Made by a program: the position numbers and the translations under genes. Of a stretch of 64,000 bases of DNA, positions 42,217-50,350 are shown in pieces. The notes beneath the pieces were generated by a model. That model saw nothing but the letters and a program-made list of their open reading frames with translations. It did no database searches and had not been told where the DNA came from. The DNA is from Bradyrhizobium sp. LTSP885. GTDB lineage: Bacteria > Pseudomonadota > Alphaproteobacteria > Rhizobiales > Xanthobacteraceae. Numbering within the stretch: the stretch's first letter is position 1; every line of letters begins with the position of its first letter. Where the stretch lies: assembly GCF_000938305.1 (NCBI RefSeq), contig NZ_JYMT01000027.1, positions 1-64,000 of the forward strand. The letters run 5' to 3'.

Positions 42217-42247
42217 TAGTCCTTGGCATACCAAATGCCAAGGACTA
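42217..42247. promoter_or_regulatory. perfect 13-bp palindrome in the fdsGB leader
   Basis: TAGTCCTTGGCAT and ATGCCAAGGACTA flank a 5-nt centre. Inside it TTGGCATACCAA is a second, smaller palindrome-like site similar to GntR/FadR-type operators. It lies between the tusA-like gene and fdsGB, 28 bp from the fdsGB start. It could be an operator for an internal promoter or an mRNA hairpin near the ribosome-binding site. Confidence 0.6.
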
Positions 42248-42392
42248 ACAAGCCGCTCGTTTCCGCGGTGATCCTGACGCGGACCGGAAGAATCGAGCGC
42301 CAATCCCATTGGGACACACGCCTGGGGCAAAGTCGATTCTTCGAACGTCGCGGTCGCCGGTGGTCCTCCCAGCGGTCCGCGAACCGTTGCGG

Positions 42393-42641
42393 TCAGGTCG
42401 GCTGCGGCGACGTATCACCCGCTTTTTCGATCAGAAAAACGATTCCGTGCTCGCCGCGTTCCGCAATCTCGACCCGATCGCCGGTCTCGCGGATCAGGTT
42501 CGGGATATCGATCACCGACAGCGGATCGGTACAGCGCACTTCCAGAAAGTCTCCCGCCTGGACAGCCCTGAGCGCCTTCCGCGTCTTCAGCGCAGGCAAC
42601 GGGCATTTGAGGCCGGTCAGATCGAGTTTCGTCGTGGTCAT
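42393..42641 (-). CDS. TusA/SirA-like sulfur carrier protein
   Basis: An 82-residue TusA-family protein: LDLTGLKCPLPALKTRKAL at the N-terminus carries the conserved Cys-Pro-x-Pro motif whose cysteine accepts persulfide. TusA proteins relay sulfur to tRNA thiolation and, in E. coli, influence molybdenum cofactor pathways. It lies between moeA (57 bp) and fdsGB (204 bp), so its likely job here is to supply sulfur for sulfuration of the Mo cofactor used by formate dehydrogenase (inference). Confidence 0.85.
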   Translation of the reverse strand: MTTTKLDLTGLKCPLPALKTRKALRAVQAGDFLEVRCTDPLSVIDIPNLIRETGDRVEIAERGEHGIVFLIEKAGDTSPQPT

Positions 42642-42698
42642 GTCGCGAACATGGCGAAGCGGTCCGGCACCGTCAACATCGGGGAACCGAGGGGTCTG

Positions 42699-43955
42699 TC
42701 AGATCAAACTGGCGTAAGCGAGAAAGCCGACCGTCTGGCCGGGCTCGACGCGCTCGATGGCTTCGCCCAGTTCCACCAAGCCATCGGTGTCCACCAGCGA
42801 CGAGAGCAATCCCGCGCCCTCGCGCGGAAACTTGACCGCCTCGAGCTCACCATTCTGGCCCTTGCGCAGATTGACCCTGATATATTCGCGGCGGCCGAGC
42901 TTCTTCTTGTAGGAGAACGCCGCGCGCAGCGGCATCGGAACCAGAGGCTGTAGCGCGGCGCCCGCCAGCGCCAGCACCGTCGGTCGCACCACATGGACGA
43001 AGGTGACGAAACTTGCGACCGGATTTCCGGGCAATCCGATGAACGGTGTGCCGCCGATGATCCCCATCGCGACGGGACGTCCGGGTTTGATCGCCATCCG
43101 CCACAGCACCAGCGCTCCGACACTTTCGACGCTGGCCTTGACGTGGTCCTCTTCGCCGGTCGAGACCCCGCCGGTGGTCAGGATCAGATCGTGCGCGCCG
43201 GCGACCTTCTTCAAGCCGTCGGCGAGCGCTACGCGGTCGTCGCTGACGATACCGAGATCGCTGACGTCGCAACCCAGCCGCTTCAACATCGCCATCAGCA
43301 TGAAGCGGTTGGAATCGAACAATTGCGCCGCTGCACGCGGGCTTCCCGGCGATACCAGTTCGTTGCCGGTCGAAAACACCGCGACGCGGATTCGCCGGCG
43401 TACATCGAGCTGGGTCAGGCCGAACGCCGCCGCCAGCGCGACGTCCTGCGGCCGCAGGCGTTGCCCGGCTGCGAGGGCCGGCGTACCGATCGGAATGTCT
43501 TCGCCGGCGGGACGCACATTGGCGCCCGGCCGAAGCCCCGCCGGGAGAATAACCCCGCCTGAGCCATCGAGGCGGACGTCCTCCTGCATGAACACCGTGT
43601 CAGCGCCGTCCGGAAGCGGCGCGCCGGTGAACACCCGCATTGCGTGGCCCGGTTCGATGATTCCTGCCGCCGACGCGCCGGCCTGAATCCGGCCCGTCAC
43701 CGGAAACGCCCTTTCCTCTCCGCGCGGAACGTCGTCGCCGCGGATCGCGTAGCCATCGACCGCGGAATTGGTGAAGGGCGGCAGCGGCAGCGGCGCAGAA
43801 ATGCCGCTTGCGAGAATGCGCCCATCGGCTTGACCTAAGGAAACAGTCTCGGTGTCCTGCACCGCCTTCACCCGCGCAGCGATGATCGACACGGCTTCGT
43901 CGACCGACATCATCGGCCCGCCAAACGCGAAGCAATCGTCGGACAGTTGCGCCAT
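42699..43955 (-). CDS. moeA: molybdopterin molybdenumtransferase MoeA
   Basis: A 418-residue enzyme that inserts molybdate into adenylylated molybdopterin. The conserved segments are PPFTNSAVDGYAIRGDD, GAPLPDGADTVFMQED, VFSTGNELVSPG, ILTTGGVSTGEEDHVK and FIGLPGNPVASFV. GGAG lies 9 nt before ATG 43955. It is divergent from fdhD (86 bp) and heads the run moeA-tusA-like-fdsGB-fdsA, so cofactor maturation is encoded with the enzyme that uses it. It may be a dedicated paralogue rather than the only moeA in the genome. Confidence 0.94.
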   Translation of the reverse strand: MAQLSDDCFAFGGPMMSVDEAVSIIAARVKAVQDTETVSLGQADGRILASGISAPLPLPPFTNSAVDGYAIRGDDVPRGEERAFPVTGRIQAGASAAGIIEPGHAMRVFTGAPLPDGADTVFMQEDVRLDGSGGVILPAGLRPGANVRPAGEDIPIGTPALAAGQRLRPQDVALAAAFGLTQLDVRRRIRVAVFSTGNELVSPGSPRAAAQLFDSNRFMLMAMLKRLGCDVSDLGIVSDDRVALADGLKKVAGAHDLILTTGGVSTGEEDHVKASVESVGALVLWRMAIKPGRPVAMGIIGGTPFIGLPGNPVASFVTFVHVVRPTVLALAGAALQPLVPMPLRAAFSYKKKLGRREYIRVNLRKGQNGELEAVKFPREGAGLLSSLVDTDGLVELGEAIERVEPGQTVGFLAYASLI

Positions 43956-44041
43956 CTCGGTTCTCCGGGCCGATCAAGCCCGCTTCACATCCAAAGCTGC
44001 TTTATATCCACCGGCACGGAATGTCATGATATCAAACAGAC

Positions 44042-44932
44042 ATGATCGAGACCGATAAAGCCGAGGTTCCCCTGATCGTGCCGGATCCGACCGATCGGCG
44101 GCTGACCGAGCGCGTGACCGGCACCGACCAGACCGGCGCCGCGGTCGAGATCAGCGTTCCCGTCGAGCGGCCGCTGACGCTCTATCTGAACGCGCAGGAA
44201 ATCGTCACCATGATGACGATCGGCGACTACCCGGAATATCTCGCGCTGGGCTATCTGCTCAACCAGAACATGCTGAAATACGACGATGTCGTCACCGAAG
44301 TGGAATACGACGACGACCTGCAGGTGGTGGTGGTGCGCACCGAGCGTCACACCAATTTCGAAGCCAAACTGAAGAAGCGCACGCAGACCTCGGGCTGCGC
44401 GCAGGGCACGGCGTTCGGCGACCTGCTCGAGGCCGTGGAAAGCGTGGCCTTGCCGAAGGCGGAATTGCGCACGTCCTGGCTCTATCAGATGACGCACACG
44501 ATCAACACGATGCCTTCGCTCTACCTCGAGGCCGGCGCGATCCACGGCTGCGTGCTGTGCAAGGAGGGCACGCCGGTCTGCTACACAGAAGACGTCGGCC
44601 GCCACAACGCCGTCGACAAGATCGCGGGCTGGATCTATCGCCACCGCGTCGATCCCGCCGACAAGATCCTCTACACCACGGGACGCCTCACCTCCGAGAT
44701 GATCATCAAGACAGTCCGAATGGGTATTCCGATTTTGGTGTCGCGCTCGGGCTTCACGGCCTGGGGCGTCGAACTGGCGCGGCAGGTCGGATTGACGCTG
44801 GTCGGACGTGCGCGCGGCAAGCGTTTCATCGCATTGTCGGGCGAGGAGCGGATCATCCACGATCAGAACCTCGCCTTCGTCGAGGACGAATCCGCGCGCC
44901 ACAAACGCAAGGGCGAAGATCGTGACGATTGA
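44042..44932 (+). CDS. fdhD: formate dehydrogenase accessory sulfurtransferase FdhD (FdsC-like)
   Basis: A 296-residue FdhD-family protein, which binds bis-MGD and, in E. coli, moves sulfur from IscS to formate dehydrogenase through a CxxC loop. The family signature TEDVGRHNAVDKIAGWIY is intact. The E. coli CGVC loop is here reduced to SGCAQG, with a single cysteine, while a CVLC pair occurs further on in AIHGCVLCKEGTPVCYTEDV. This probably reflects the FdsC-type subfamily of two-subunit or Fds enzymes. It is divergent from moeA and overlaps mobA by 11 bp. Confidence 0.92.
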   Translation: MIETDKAEVPLIVPDPTDRRLTERVTGTDQTGAAVEISVPVERPLTLYLNAQEIVTMMTIGDYPEYLALGYLLNQNMLKYDDVVTEVEYDDDLQVVVVRTERHTNFEAKLKKRTQTSGCAQGTAFGDLLEAVESVALPKAELRTSWLYQMTHTINTMPSLYLEAGAIHGCVLCKEGTPVCYTEDVGRHNAVDKIAGWIYRHRVDPADKILYTTGRLTSEMIIKTVRMGIPILVSRSGFTAWGVELARQVGLTLVGRARGKRFIALSGEERIIHDQNLAFVEDESARHKRKGEDRDD

Positions 44933-45575
44933 GATTCCACCGACGCCGGGCGTGCTGCTCGCCGGCGGCCTGGCGCGGCGGATGGGTGGCGGCGACAAGC
45001 CGATGCGCCTGATCGCCGGACGCACCATCCTCGAACGCGTGATCACGCGGCTGGAGCCGCAATGCGACGGGCTGGTTCTGAACGCCAATGGCGATCCGTC
45101 CCGCTTCGCCGCCTTCGGCCTTCCCGTCATCGCCGACACGGTGAAGGATTTTCCGGGACCGCTTGCCGGCGTTCTTGCCGCACTCGACTGGACGGCGGCC
45201 AATCGGCCGGGCGTCGAATTCATCCTCAGTGCCGCGGCGGACTGCCCGTTCCTGCCGCGCGATCTGGTCGCGCGGCTGCATCGTGCCCGCCTGGAGCAGG
45301 ATGCGCAGCTTGCGGTCGCTGCGTCCGCGGGGCAGTCGCACCCGGTGATCGGATTGTGGAACGTCGCATTGCGTGACGAGCTGCGCCACGCACTGGTCGC
45401 GGAAGATGTGCGCAAGATCGACCGCTGGACCGCACGCTACCGGCTCGCGACCGTGACGTGGCCGACGGACCAGCTCGACCCGTTCTTCAACGCCAACACC
45501 ATGGACGACATCGCCGAAGCCGACCGGTTGGCGGAACTGGACGGGAGCATGGCGCAACAACCGCCGCGGAGCTAA
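44922..45575 (+). CDS. mobA: molybdenum cofactor guanylyltransferase MobA
   Basis: A 217-residue nucleotidyltransferase that attaches GMP to Mo-molybdopterin to make the bis-MGD cofactor of FdsA. The GTP-binding signature LLAGGLARRMGGGDKPM is at the N-terminus, followed by AAADCPFLPRDLVARL, the metal-binding Asp region, and FNANTMDDIAEA near the end. I start at GTG 44922, which overlaps the fdhD stop and follows AAGGGCGAAG; no ATG is better placed. It forms a translationally coupled pair with fdhD. Confidence 0.92.
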   Translation: MTIEIPPTPGVLLAGGLARRMGGGDKPMRLIAGRTILERVITRLEPQCDGLVLNANGDPSRFAAFGLPVIADTVKDFPGPLAGVLAALDWTAANRPGVEFILSAAADCPFLPRDLVARLHRARLEQDAQLAVAASAGQSHPVIGLWNVALRDELRHALVAEDVRKIDRWTARYRLATVTWPTDQLDPFFNANTMDDIAEADRLAELDGSMAQQPPRS

Positions 45576-45675
45576 CCGCCGACGCGTTTGCGCAATAGGA
45601 CCTATTACATCGGAAACAGTCTGCCTACGCTTCTCCGAAGCTTCGGGAGACGCCCTTCGCCCGGCTCTGAAAGAG

Positions 45676-45765
45676 TGGCGGAGAGGGAGGGATTCGAACC
45701 CCCGATAGGCTTGCACCTATGCCGCATTTCGAGTGCGGTGCATTCGACCACTCTGCCACCTCTCC
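45676..45765 (-). tRNA. tRNA-Ser (anticodon CGA)
   Basis: The 90-nt gene reads GGAGAGGTGGCAGAGTGGTC at the 5' end and CTCTCCGCCA at the 3' end with an encoded CCA. The anticodon loop CTCGAAA gives CGA, decoding UCG. A long variable arm (GCATAGGTGCAAGCCTATC region) is typical of class II tRNA-Ser, and the T-loop GGTTCGAATCC is present. The acceptor stem GGAGAGG/CCTCTCC pairs fully. Confidence 0.97.
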
Positions 45766-45804
45766 AGTGGTCCGGGTGATTTGCGTCACCCGCGGTCGGG
45801 GCGT

Positions 45805-45833
45805 GTTCTAGGCGAGGATGGCGGGCCAGACAA
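45805..45833 (-). promoter_or_regulatory. sigma-70 promoter of tRNA-Ser
   Basis: On the minus strand TTGTCT, a 17-nt spacer and TAGAAC lie with the -10 box 40 bp from the tRNA 5' end. It is a good consensus match at a suitable distance. Confidence 0.65.
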
Positions 45834-45976
45834 GGCGCTGCAATAATATTTCCGTCACGGTCACATGGGCCGAAATGGACTTCGTAGCGTTTGAATAACG
45901 TGCGCTGAAACAACGCACTAGCGCCCAGGCTCGATTCGGCCGGGCGTTATTGAGCCAAATGGAAGGGAGCGGAGAT

Positions 45977-46840
45977 ATGGAGCATCTGACGATTCGGGCC
46001 AATGGCGCGGCGTTCCATGTCGCGCGGATCGGCAGCGGCAGACCGCTGCTGCTACTGCACGGCTGGCCGGAATTCTGGCTGACCTGGGAGCCGGTGATGA
46101 CTCGCCTGGCCAGCCGCTTCACGCTGATCGCACCCGACCTGCACGGTTTCGGCGACAGCGACAAGCCCGCAGGCCCTTACGGTCCGGACCAGCATGCCGA
46201 TGACATGCTGGCGCTGCTTGACGCGCTCGGCATCGGACAGGCCGGCGTTGTCGGCCACGACGTCGGCGGCGCGGTGATGCAGCCCCTCGCCCGCAAGGCG
46301 CCGGGGCGGCTGGCCGGCCTGTTGTTGTTCGATTTCGTCTATCCCGGCATCGGTCCGCGCATGGCCGCGCCCGACAGGCTGAATCACATCTGGTACCAGT
46401 CGTTCCAGCAGATGGAGATGGCGCCGGCGCTGGTCGGGGCGACGCGCGAGACGTGCCGGACCTATATCGGGCATTTCCTGCGCAACTGGTCGCATCGCAA
46501 GGCGGCCTTCGACGACGTGATCGAGGCCTTCACCGACAACTTCATGACACACGGCAACCTTGCCGGCGGCTTTGCGCATTACCGCGCGTCACATGCTGGA
46601 CGCGTGAGGATGATGCAGGGCGAGGCGTCAATGCTGCCGCCGATTGCGGTGCCGACCTGCATCCGCTGGGCCGAGCACGATCCGCTGTTTCCCTATGCCT
46701 GGACCGACCGGTTAGGGGAGACCTTCATCGATCTCGATCTGAAGATATTTCCCGATGTCGGGCATTTTCCGCATCGTGAGGATCCCGACCGGGCGGCCGC
46801 CGAGATCGCAGGGTTTTTCGAGCGGATCAATTGGAGGTAG
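45977..46840 (+). CDS. alpha/beta hydrolase, haloalkane/haloacetate-dehalogenase-like
   Basis: A 287-residue alpha/beta-hydrolase. HGWPEFWLTWEPV carries the oxyanion His-Gly, the nucleophile elbow reads VVGHDVGGAV with Asp95 as nucleophile (as in dehalogenases and epoxide hydrolases, not Ser), and the catalytic His is in FPDVGHFPHRE. The start at ATG 45977 follows GGAGCGGAG. A hairpin terminator follows at 46850-46884. The substrate could be a haloacetate or an epoxide; the sequence alone does not decide. Confidence 0.88.
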   Translation: MEHLTIRANGAAFHVARIGSGRPLLLLHGWPEFWLTWEPVMTRLASRFTLIAPDLHGFGDSDKPAGPYGPDQHADDMLALLDALGIGQAGVVGHDVGGAVMQPLARKAPGRLAGLLLFDFVYPGIGPRMAAPDRLNHIWYQSFQQMEMAPALVGATRETCRTYIGHFLRNWSHRKAAFDDVIEAFTDNFMTHGNLAGGFAHYRASHAGRVRMMQGEASMLPPIAVPTCIRWAEHDPLFPYAWTDRLGETFIDLDLKIFPDVGHFPHREDPDRAAAEIAGFFERINWR

Positions 46841-46849
46841 AATGAAGGT

Positions 46850-46884
46850 GGGACCGCCAGACGCGACAAAAAACTGGCGGTCCC
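46850..46884 (+). terminator. hairpin after the alpha/beta hydrolase
   Basis: GGGACCGCCAG and CTGGCGGTCCC form a perfect 11-bp stem with a 13-nt loop, 10 bp after the stop. The loop contains an A-run; no T-run follows on the plus strand. Confidence 0.65.
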
Positions 46885-47050
46885 GTGCCGCTGCTTAAAA
46901 TTTACTGACCGAGAAGTGCGGCTTCGGCGGCCAGCGGGAGCGACGGACTGACGCTAGCAACCCCGGCCAAATCGGCAACGCGAACCCGTTCTTAACCTAA
47001 CCGCTCAACCTTACCGCGCTGCGGTCAAGCGGCGATGGTTAACGCGAGTC

Positions 47051-48226
47051 TCACGCCTTCGCGTTTTCCTTGGCGTTCTCCTTGGCTTTTTCCTTGGCCT
47101 TCTTGGTCTTTTTCTCGCTCTTTTCGCTCTCGTCGTCGCCCTTGGCCTTCTTCTCGTCCTTGCCGTTGTCTTTCTTGCGGTTGGTGAAGCGGGCATTGCC
47201 GAGCCCGGTTCCGATCGTCAGCACGCCCCAATGCGCGACGTCCTGCATGAAGGGGACTTCGGCGAGCCCCTGGGCGACGCCGTCATTGTGCATCACGATT
47301 GCGGTGTCGTGGCCGCCGATCTCGGGGATCGCCTCGACCAGACTCGCCGGCAGGTTGAATTTGCTGCTCTCCCAGTTGCCCGGCAGGTTCTGCGCGCCCT
47401 TCGCGATCGACCCGTCCGCGTTGATGACGCCGGGACAGGAGATGCCGATGAACGGTGCGAGCTTCAGGCCCTCGGCTTCGGCGGCGCCGATGAGATCCTT
47501 CAGCATCTTCACCAGGCGCTTCACCGCGCCCTCGCGCGTCGGCTCGTCGTCGGCATGGCGCCACAGCTCCGACTTCCAGACTTCCGCCTTCGACAGATCA
47601 GGCGCCTTCTTCCAGCGTGTCTCGACCACACCGCAGCGGATATTGGTGCCGCCGATATCGACCGCCAGGATGCTGTCATGGGCCTCGAAGATCCATGACG
47701 GCGCCAGATGCAGCGTGCCGATCAGGCCGGCGTCATCGGGATGAAAGCGGATCGGCACCATGTCGATCTCGATATCCTCCGATGTGAGGATGATCTCGGT
47801 GCGCGCGATGGCGAGTTCGCCGAGTCGGCTTTCGCGAAAACCGCCGCCGACCACGATGCGCTCGGTGCCGGCCCAGGCCTTGGTCTTGAGGAAGCGCCGC
47901 GTCACATAAGCGAGCTCCTGCGCGAACTCCTCGATCGCGCTGTGCACGACGGCGGACGCTTCGGTGTCGTCGCCGACCAGCATCTCATCCAGCTTCTTCT
48001 TGCTGATCTCGTCCGACGGTTCGTCGCCGAATGGATCCTCGCCCGACTTCCGCAGCGGCTTGCGCCAGCGGTCGAAAATCTTGCGGAATGCGCCCTTGGA
48101 GGCGCGGTCGCCGATGAATCCCTCGTCGTCCTTCAGCTCGATGTTGAAACTGTCGATATCGACGGATGGCAGCCGCGCGCCGCCATGCTGGGCAATGCCC
48201 GTGGTTGATAATGTGTCGTCAGCCAT
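47051..48226 (-). CDS. ROK-family sugar-kinase-like protein with Lys-rich tail
   Basis: A 391-residue protein. A roughly 185-residue N-terminal region precedes the ROK phosphate motif SILAVDIGGTNIRCGVVE (near 188). CPGVINADGSIAKGAQNLPG and MHNDGVAQGLAE (with the catalytic Asp of the ND pair) and LTIGTGLGNARF complete the fold. The zinc-binding Cys cluster of most ROK kinases is absent. The last 40 residues are a Lys/Glu-rich tail (KKAKGDDESEKSEKKTKKAK, then two AKEN repeats), probably disordered. The start at ATG 48226 is preferred over an upstream non-ROK extension. It may be a glucokinase-like enzyme or a non-catalytic relative. Confidence 0.82.
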   Translation of the reverse strand: MADDTLSTTGIAQHGGARLPSVDIDSFNIELKDDEGFIGDRASKGAFRKIFDRWRKPLRKSGEDPFGDEPSDEISKKKLDEMLVGDDTEASAVVHSAIEEFAQELAYVTRRFLKTKAWAGTERIVVGGGFRESRLGELAIARTEIILTSEDIEIDMVPIRFHPDDAGLIGTLHLAPSWIFEAHDSILAVDIGGTNIRCGVVETRWKKAPDLSKAEVWKSELWRHADDEPTREGAVKRLVKMLKDLIGAAEAEGLKLAPFIGISCPGVINADGSIAKGAQNLPGNWESSKFNLPASLVEAIPEIGGHDTAIVMHNDGVAQGLAEVPFMQDVAHWGVLTIGTGLGNARFTNRKKDNGKDEKKAKGDDESEKSEKKTKKAKEKAKENAKENAKA

Positions 48227-48295
48227 TTCGCCCTTGCGCCCTAGCGCCCTTGCCCGCCTGAGGTTCCCTCCATTAACGGCCGGGAACCCAATTGG

Positions 48296-48334
48296 TTGCG
48301 TCCCGCGCTTTGACCCGCGCGGGACGCAATTTTT
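48296..48334 (+). terminator. strong hairpin with T-run between ROK and SDR genes
   Basis: TTGCGTCCCGCGC and GCGCGGGACGCAA form a perfect 13-bp stem with an 8-nt loop followed by five T on the plus strand. Both flanking genes read on the minus strand, so for the SDR transcript the hairpin comes after an A-run instead. It probably still ends that transcript. Confidence 0.7.
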
Positions 48335-48341
48335 GGCGATG

Positions 48342-49145
48342 TCAGGCTGCCGCAACCCCGTAGCGCGCCGCGGGCTTGCTGCGCGACAGGTTCGGCATCA
48401 GCTTCTGGCGGGCGCCCTCATAGGCCTGCCAGTCCGCAGCATCGGGAAGCGACGGCACCGTGATGACTTCACCCTGATCGAGGCCGGCGAGCGCGGCATC
48501 CACCATGTCCTCGGCCTTCATGACGATCTCGCCGGGCAGATGCTCGACCGGCGTGCCGGCGATGCCCCAGAATTCGGTCGCCGTCGCACCCGGCAGCACC
48601 GCCTGGACGCGGATATTCTTGTCCTTCAGCTCGTGCTGCAACGACTGCGTCAGCGCGACCACGAAAGCCTTGCTGCCGCCGTAGACACCGTTGAGGATTT
48701 CGGGCGCGACACCGACGATCGAGGCGATGTTGATCAGGGTGCCGCCGCCGCGCGCGACAAATCCCGGGACCGCCGCATAGGTCAGGCGCATCAGCGCGTT
48801 GACGTTGAGCGCGATCATGTCGCTCATCTTGTCGACGTCGGATACGAGCAGCGGCGCAGTCGCGCCGACGCCGGCATTGTTCACCAGCACGGTAATGCCG
48901 GCATTATCGCGCAGGATGGCTTCGATCCGGGACAAATCGTCCCGCTTGCTGAGATCGGCGGCAACGATCTCGATCGATCGACCTGTCTCCCCGGACAGAC
49001 GCCTGGCAAGCCCATCGAGGCGCTCGCGGTTACGTGCGACGAGGATCAGATCGTAGCCACGCCGTGCGAGCCGGTCCGCATAGATGGCACCGATTCCGGA
49101 CGACGCGCCGGTGACGAGCGCCGTTCCCTTGGCTGACTTGGTCAT
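48342..49145 (-). CDS. short-chain dehydrogenase/reductase
   Basis: A 267-residue NAD(P)-dependent oxidoreductase of the classical SDR type. The cofactor motif is ALVTGASSGIGAIYADRLAR at the N-terminus, followed by VLVNNAGVGA, the catalytic Ser in LINIASIVGV and the YxxxK motif in GVYGGSKAFVVAL. GGAG lies 8 nt before ATG 49145. It is divergent from a GlxA-type regulator gene (124 bp between starts), which may control it. The substrate is unknown. Confidence 0.93.
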   Translation of the reverse strand: MTKSAKGTALVTGASSGIGAIYADRLARRGYDLILVARNRERLDGLARRLSGETGRSIEIVAADLSKRDDLSRIEAILRDNAGITVLVNNAGVGATAPLLVSDVDKMSDMIALNVNALMRLTYAAVPGFVARGGGTLINIASIVGVAPEILNGVYGGSKAFVVALTQSLQHELKDKNIRVQAVLPGATATEFWGIAGTPVEHLPGEIVMKAEDMVDAALAGLDQGEVITVPSLPDAADWQAYEGARQKLMPNLSRSKPAARYGVAAA

Positions 49146-49269
49146 GTTGGTCTCCTGTTTGACCTGGACGGCCGGTTTTGGCCGTTGGTCAGGTTGTAGA
49201 GGCCCTTTCCCGCGTCTCAAATGTCATATATACACCTTTTTAGGACGTCGACGTGCGCGCGAGGGTTCC

Positions 49270-50208
49270 ATGCAGAAGATCGGCTTCGTCATTTTTCCGG
49301 ACTTCCAGGTAATGGGCTTCGCCGCCATCACCGCCTTCGAGATCGCCAATCTGGTGGCGGGGGTGTCCTTCTACGAAGTGACGCTGCTGTCGGAGAACGG
49401 CGGTCCGGTGCGCTCGTCCGCGGGCTTCAATGTCGAGACTGAAGCCTTTGGTGAGCGTAGCTTCGATACGCTGTTCGTCGGGGCAGGCACGGAGCTGCGC
49501 CCAGCATCGCCGAAGCTGACCGACTATATTCACCGCGCCATGACATCGTCGCAGCGTATTGCCGCGCCTTGCGTCGGCGCCTTCTCGCTGGCCGAAGCCG
49601 GCGTGCTCGACGGCCGACGCGTCTCTACGCATTGGGAGTTTGCCGCCGAGCTGCAGGCACGATTTCCCAGGCTCAAGGTCGAGCAGGACCGCATCTACAT
49701 CGTCGACGGACCGATCTGGACCTCGGCTGGCATGACCGCGACGATCGACCTGGCGCTGGCGATGGTTGAACACGATCTCGGCGTCGAGGTCGCCCGTTCG
49801 GTGGCGCGCAAGCTCGTCGTCTATCATCGCCGCGCCGGCGGACAGTCGCAGTTCTCCGCGCTGCTCGAGCTGGAGCCGAAATCCGACCGGATCCAGAACG
49901 CACTCAACTATGCCAAGGCGCACCTGCGCAACGAATTGTCCGTGGAGGAGCTGGCCGAGGTCGCGCGGCTCAGCCCGCGCCAGTTCAGCCGCGCCTTTCG
50001 CGCCGAGACCGGGCAGTCGCCGGCGAAGGCGATCGAGCATCTCCGTGTCGAGGCGGCGCGCGAGTTGATCGGCGATGGCCGGCATGCGATGGACGAGATC
50101 GCGAACGAGACCGGCTTTGCCGACCGCGAGCGGATGCGGCGGGCGTTCCTGCGTGTCCTGGGCCAGCCACCGCAAACCATCCGCCGCCACGCCAGGGCGG
50201 CCGCCTAA
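49270..50208 (+). CDS. GlxA-type transcriptional regulator (DJ-1/PfpI plus AraC HTH)
   Basis: A 312-residue regulator. Residues 1-165 form a DJ-1/PfpI-like domain (MQKIGFVIFPDFQVMGFAAI; nucleophile-elbow cysteine in IAAPCVGAFSLAEAG near residue 100). Residues about 215-310 are an AraC-type double HTH (LSVEELAEVARLSPRQFSRA and MDEIANETGFADRERMRRAF). GlxA-like regulators sense small metabolites. Divergent placement from the SDR gene suggests that it regulates it. ATG 49270 follows GAGGG. Confidence 0.93.
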   Translation: MQKIGFVIFPDFQVMGFAAITAFEIANLVAGVSFYEVTLLSENGGPVRSSAGFNVETEAFGERSFDTLFVGAGTELRPASPKLTDYIHRAMTSSQRIAAPCVGAFSLAEAGVLDGRRVSTHWEFAAELQARFPRLKVEQDRIYIVDGPIWTSAGMTATIDLALAMVEHDLGVEVARSVARKLVVYHRRAGGQSQFSALLELEPKSDRIQNALNYAKAHLRNELSVEELAEVARLSPRQFSRAFRAETGQSPAKAIEHLRVEAARELIGDGRHAMDEIANETGFADRERMRRAFLRVLGQPPQTIRRHARAAA

Positions 50209-50272
50209 CGGCGAATCGGGCCAAAACCGCGCCAAATCCTTCATTTTTGGCCGGTTTTTGCCCCGCTTATTC

Positions 50273-50300
50273 TTGACTCCCCGCTGTTTGCGGCTATAAG
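50273..50300 (+). promoter_or_regulatory. strong sigma-70 promoter of rplU-rpmA
   Basis: TTGACT (50273-50278), 16-nt spacer, TATAAG (50295-50300), close to consensus and well placed for a ribosomal protein operon. The leader to the rplU start is about 155 nt. Confidence 0.75.
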
Positions 50301-50312
50301 TCCACCGCATCC

Positions 50313-50350
50313 GGCGCGAGGATTTCTCGCGCCGATTGTTTTTGCGCGAG
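50313..50350 (+). promoter_or_regulatory. attenuator-like hairpin in the rplU leader
   Basis: GGCGCGAG and CTCGCGCC (50313-50320 and 50326-50333) form an 8-bp stem followed by GATTG and five T (50339-50343), a classic intrinsic terminator. Immediately after, GCGCGAG (50344-50350) can pair with the CTCGCGC of the right arm and would break the terminator. This is what a transcription attenuator would look like; the control is inferred. Confidence 0.55.

Noticed and set aside
45676..45765. tRNA-Ser as an integration site of a genomic island
   Set aside because: No integrase and no duplicated tRNA 3' end is visible on either side, and the flanking genes have normal composition.
48296..48334. A hidden plus-strand gene ending at the strong terminator between the ROK and SDR genes
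   Set aside because: The T-run suggests plus-strand termination, but the upstream plus strand is only antisense to the ROK gene. An antisense RNA remains possible but nothing in the sequence supports a protein.
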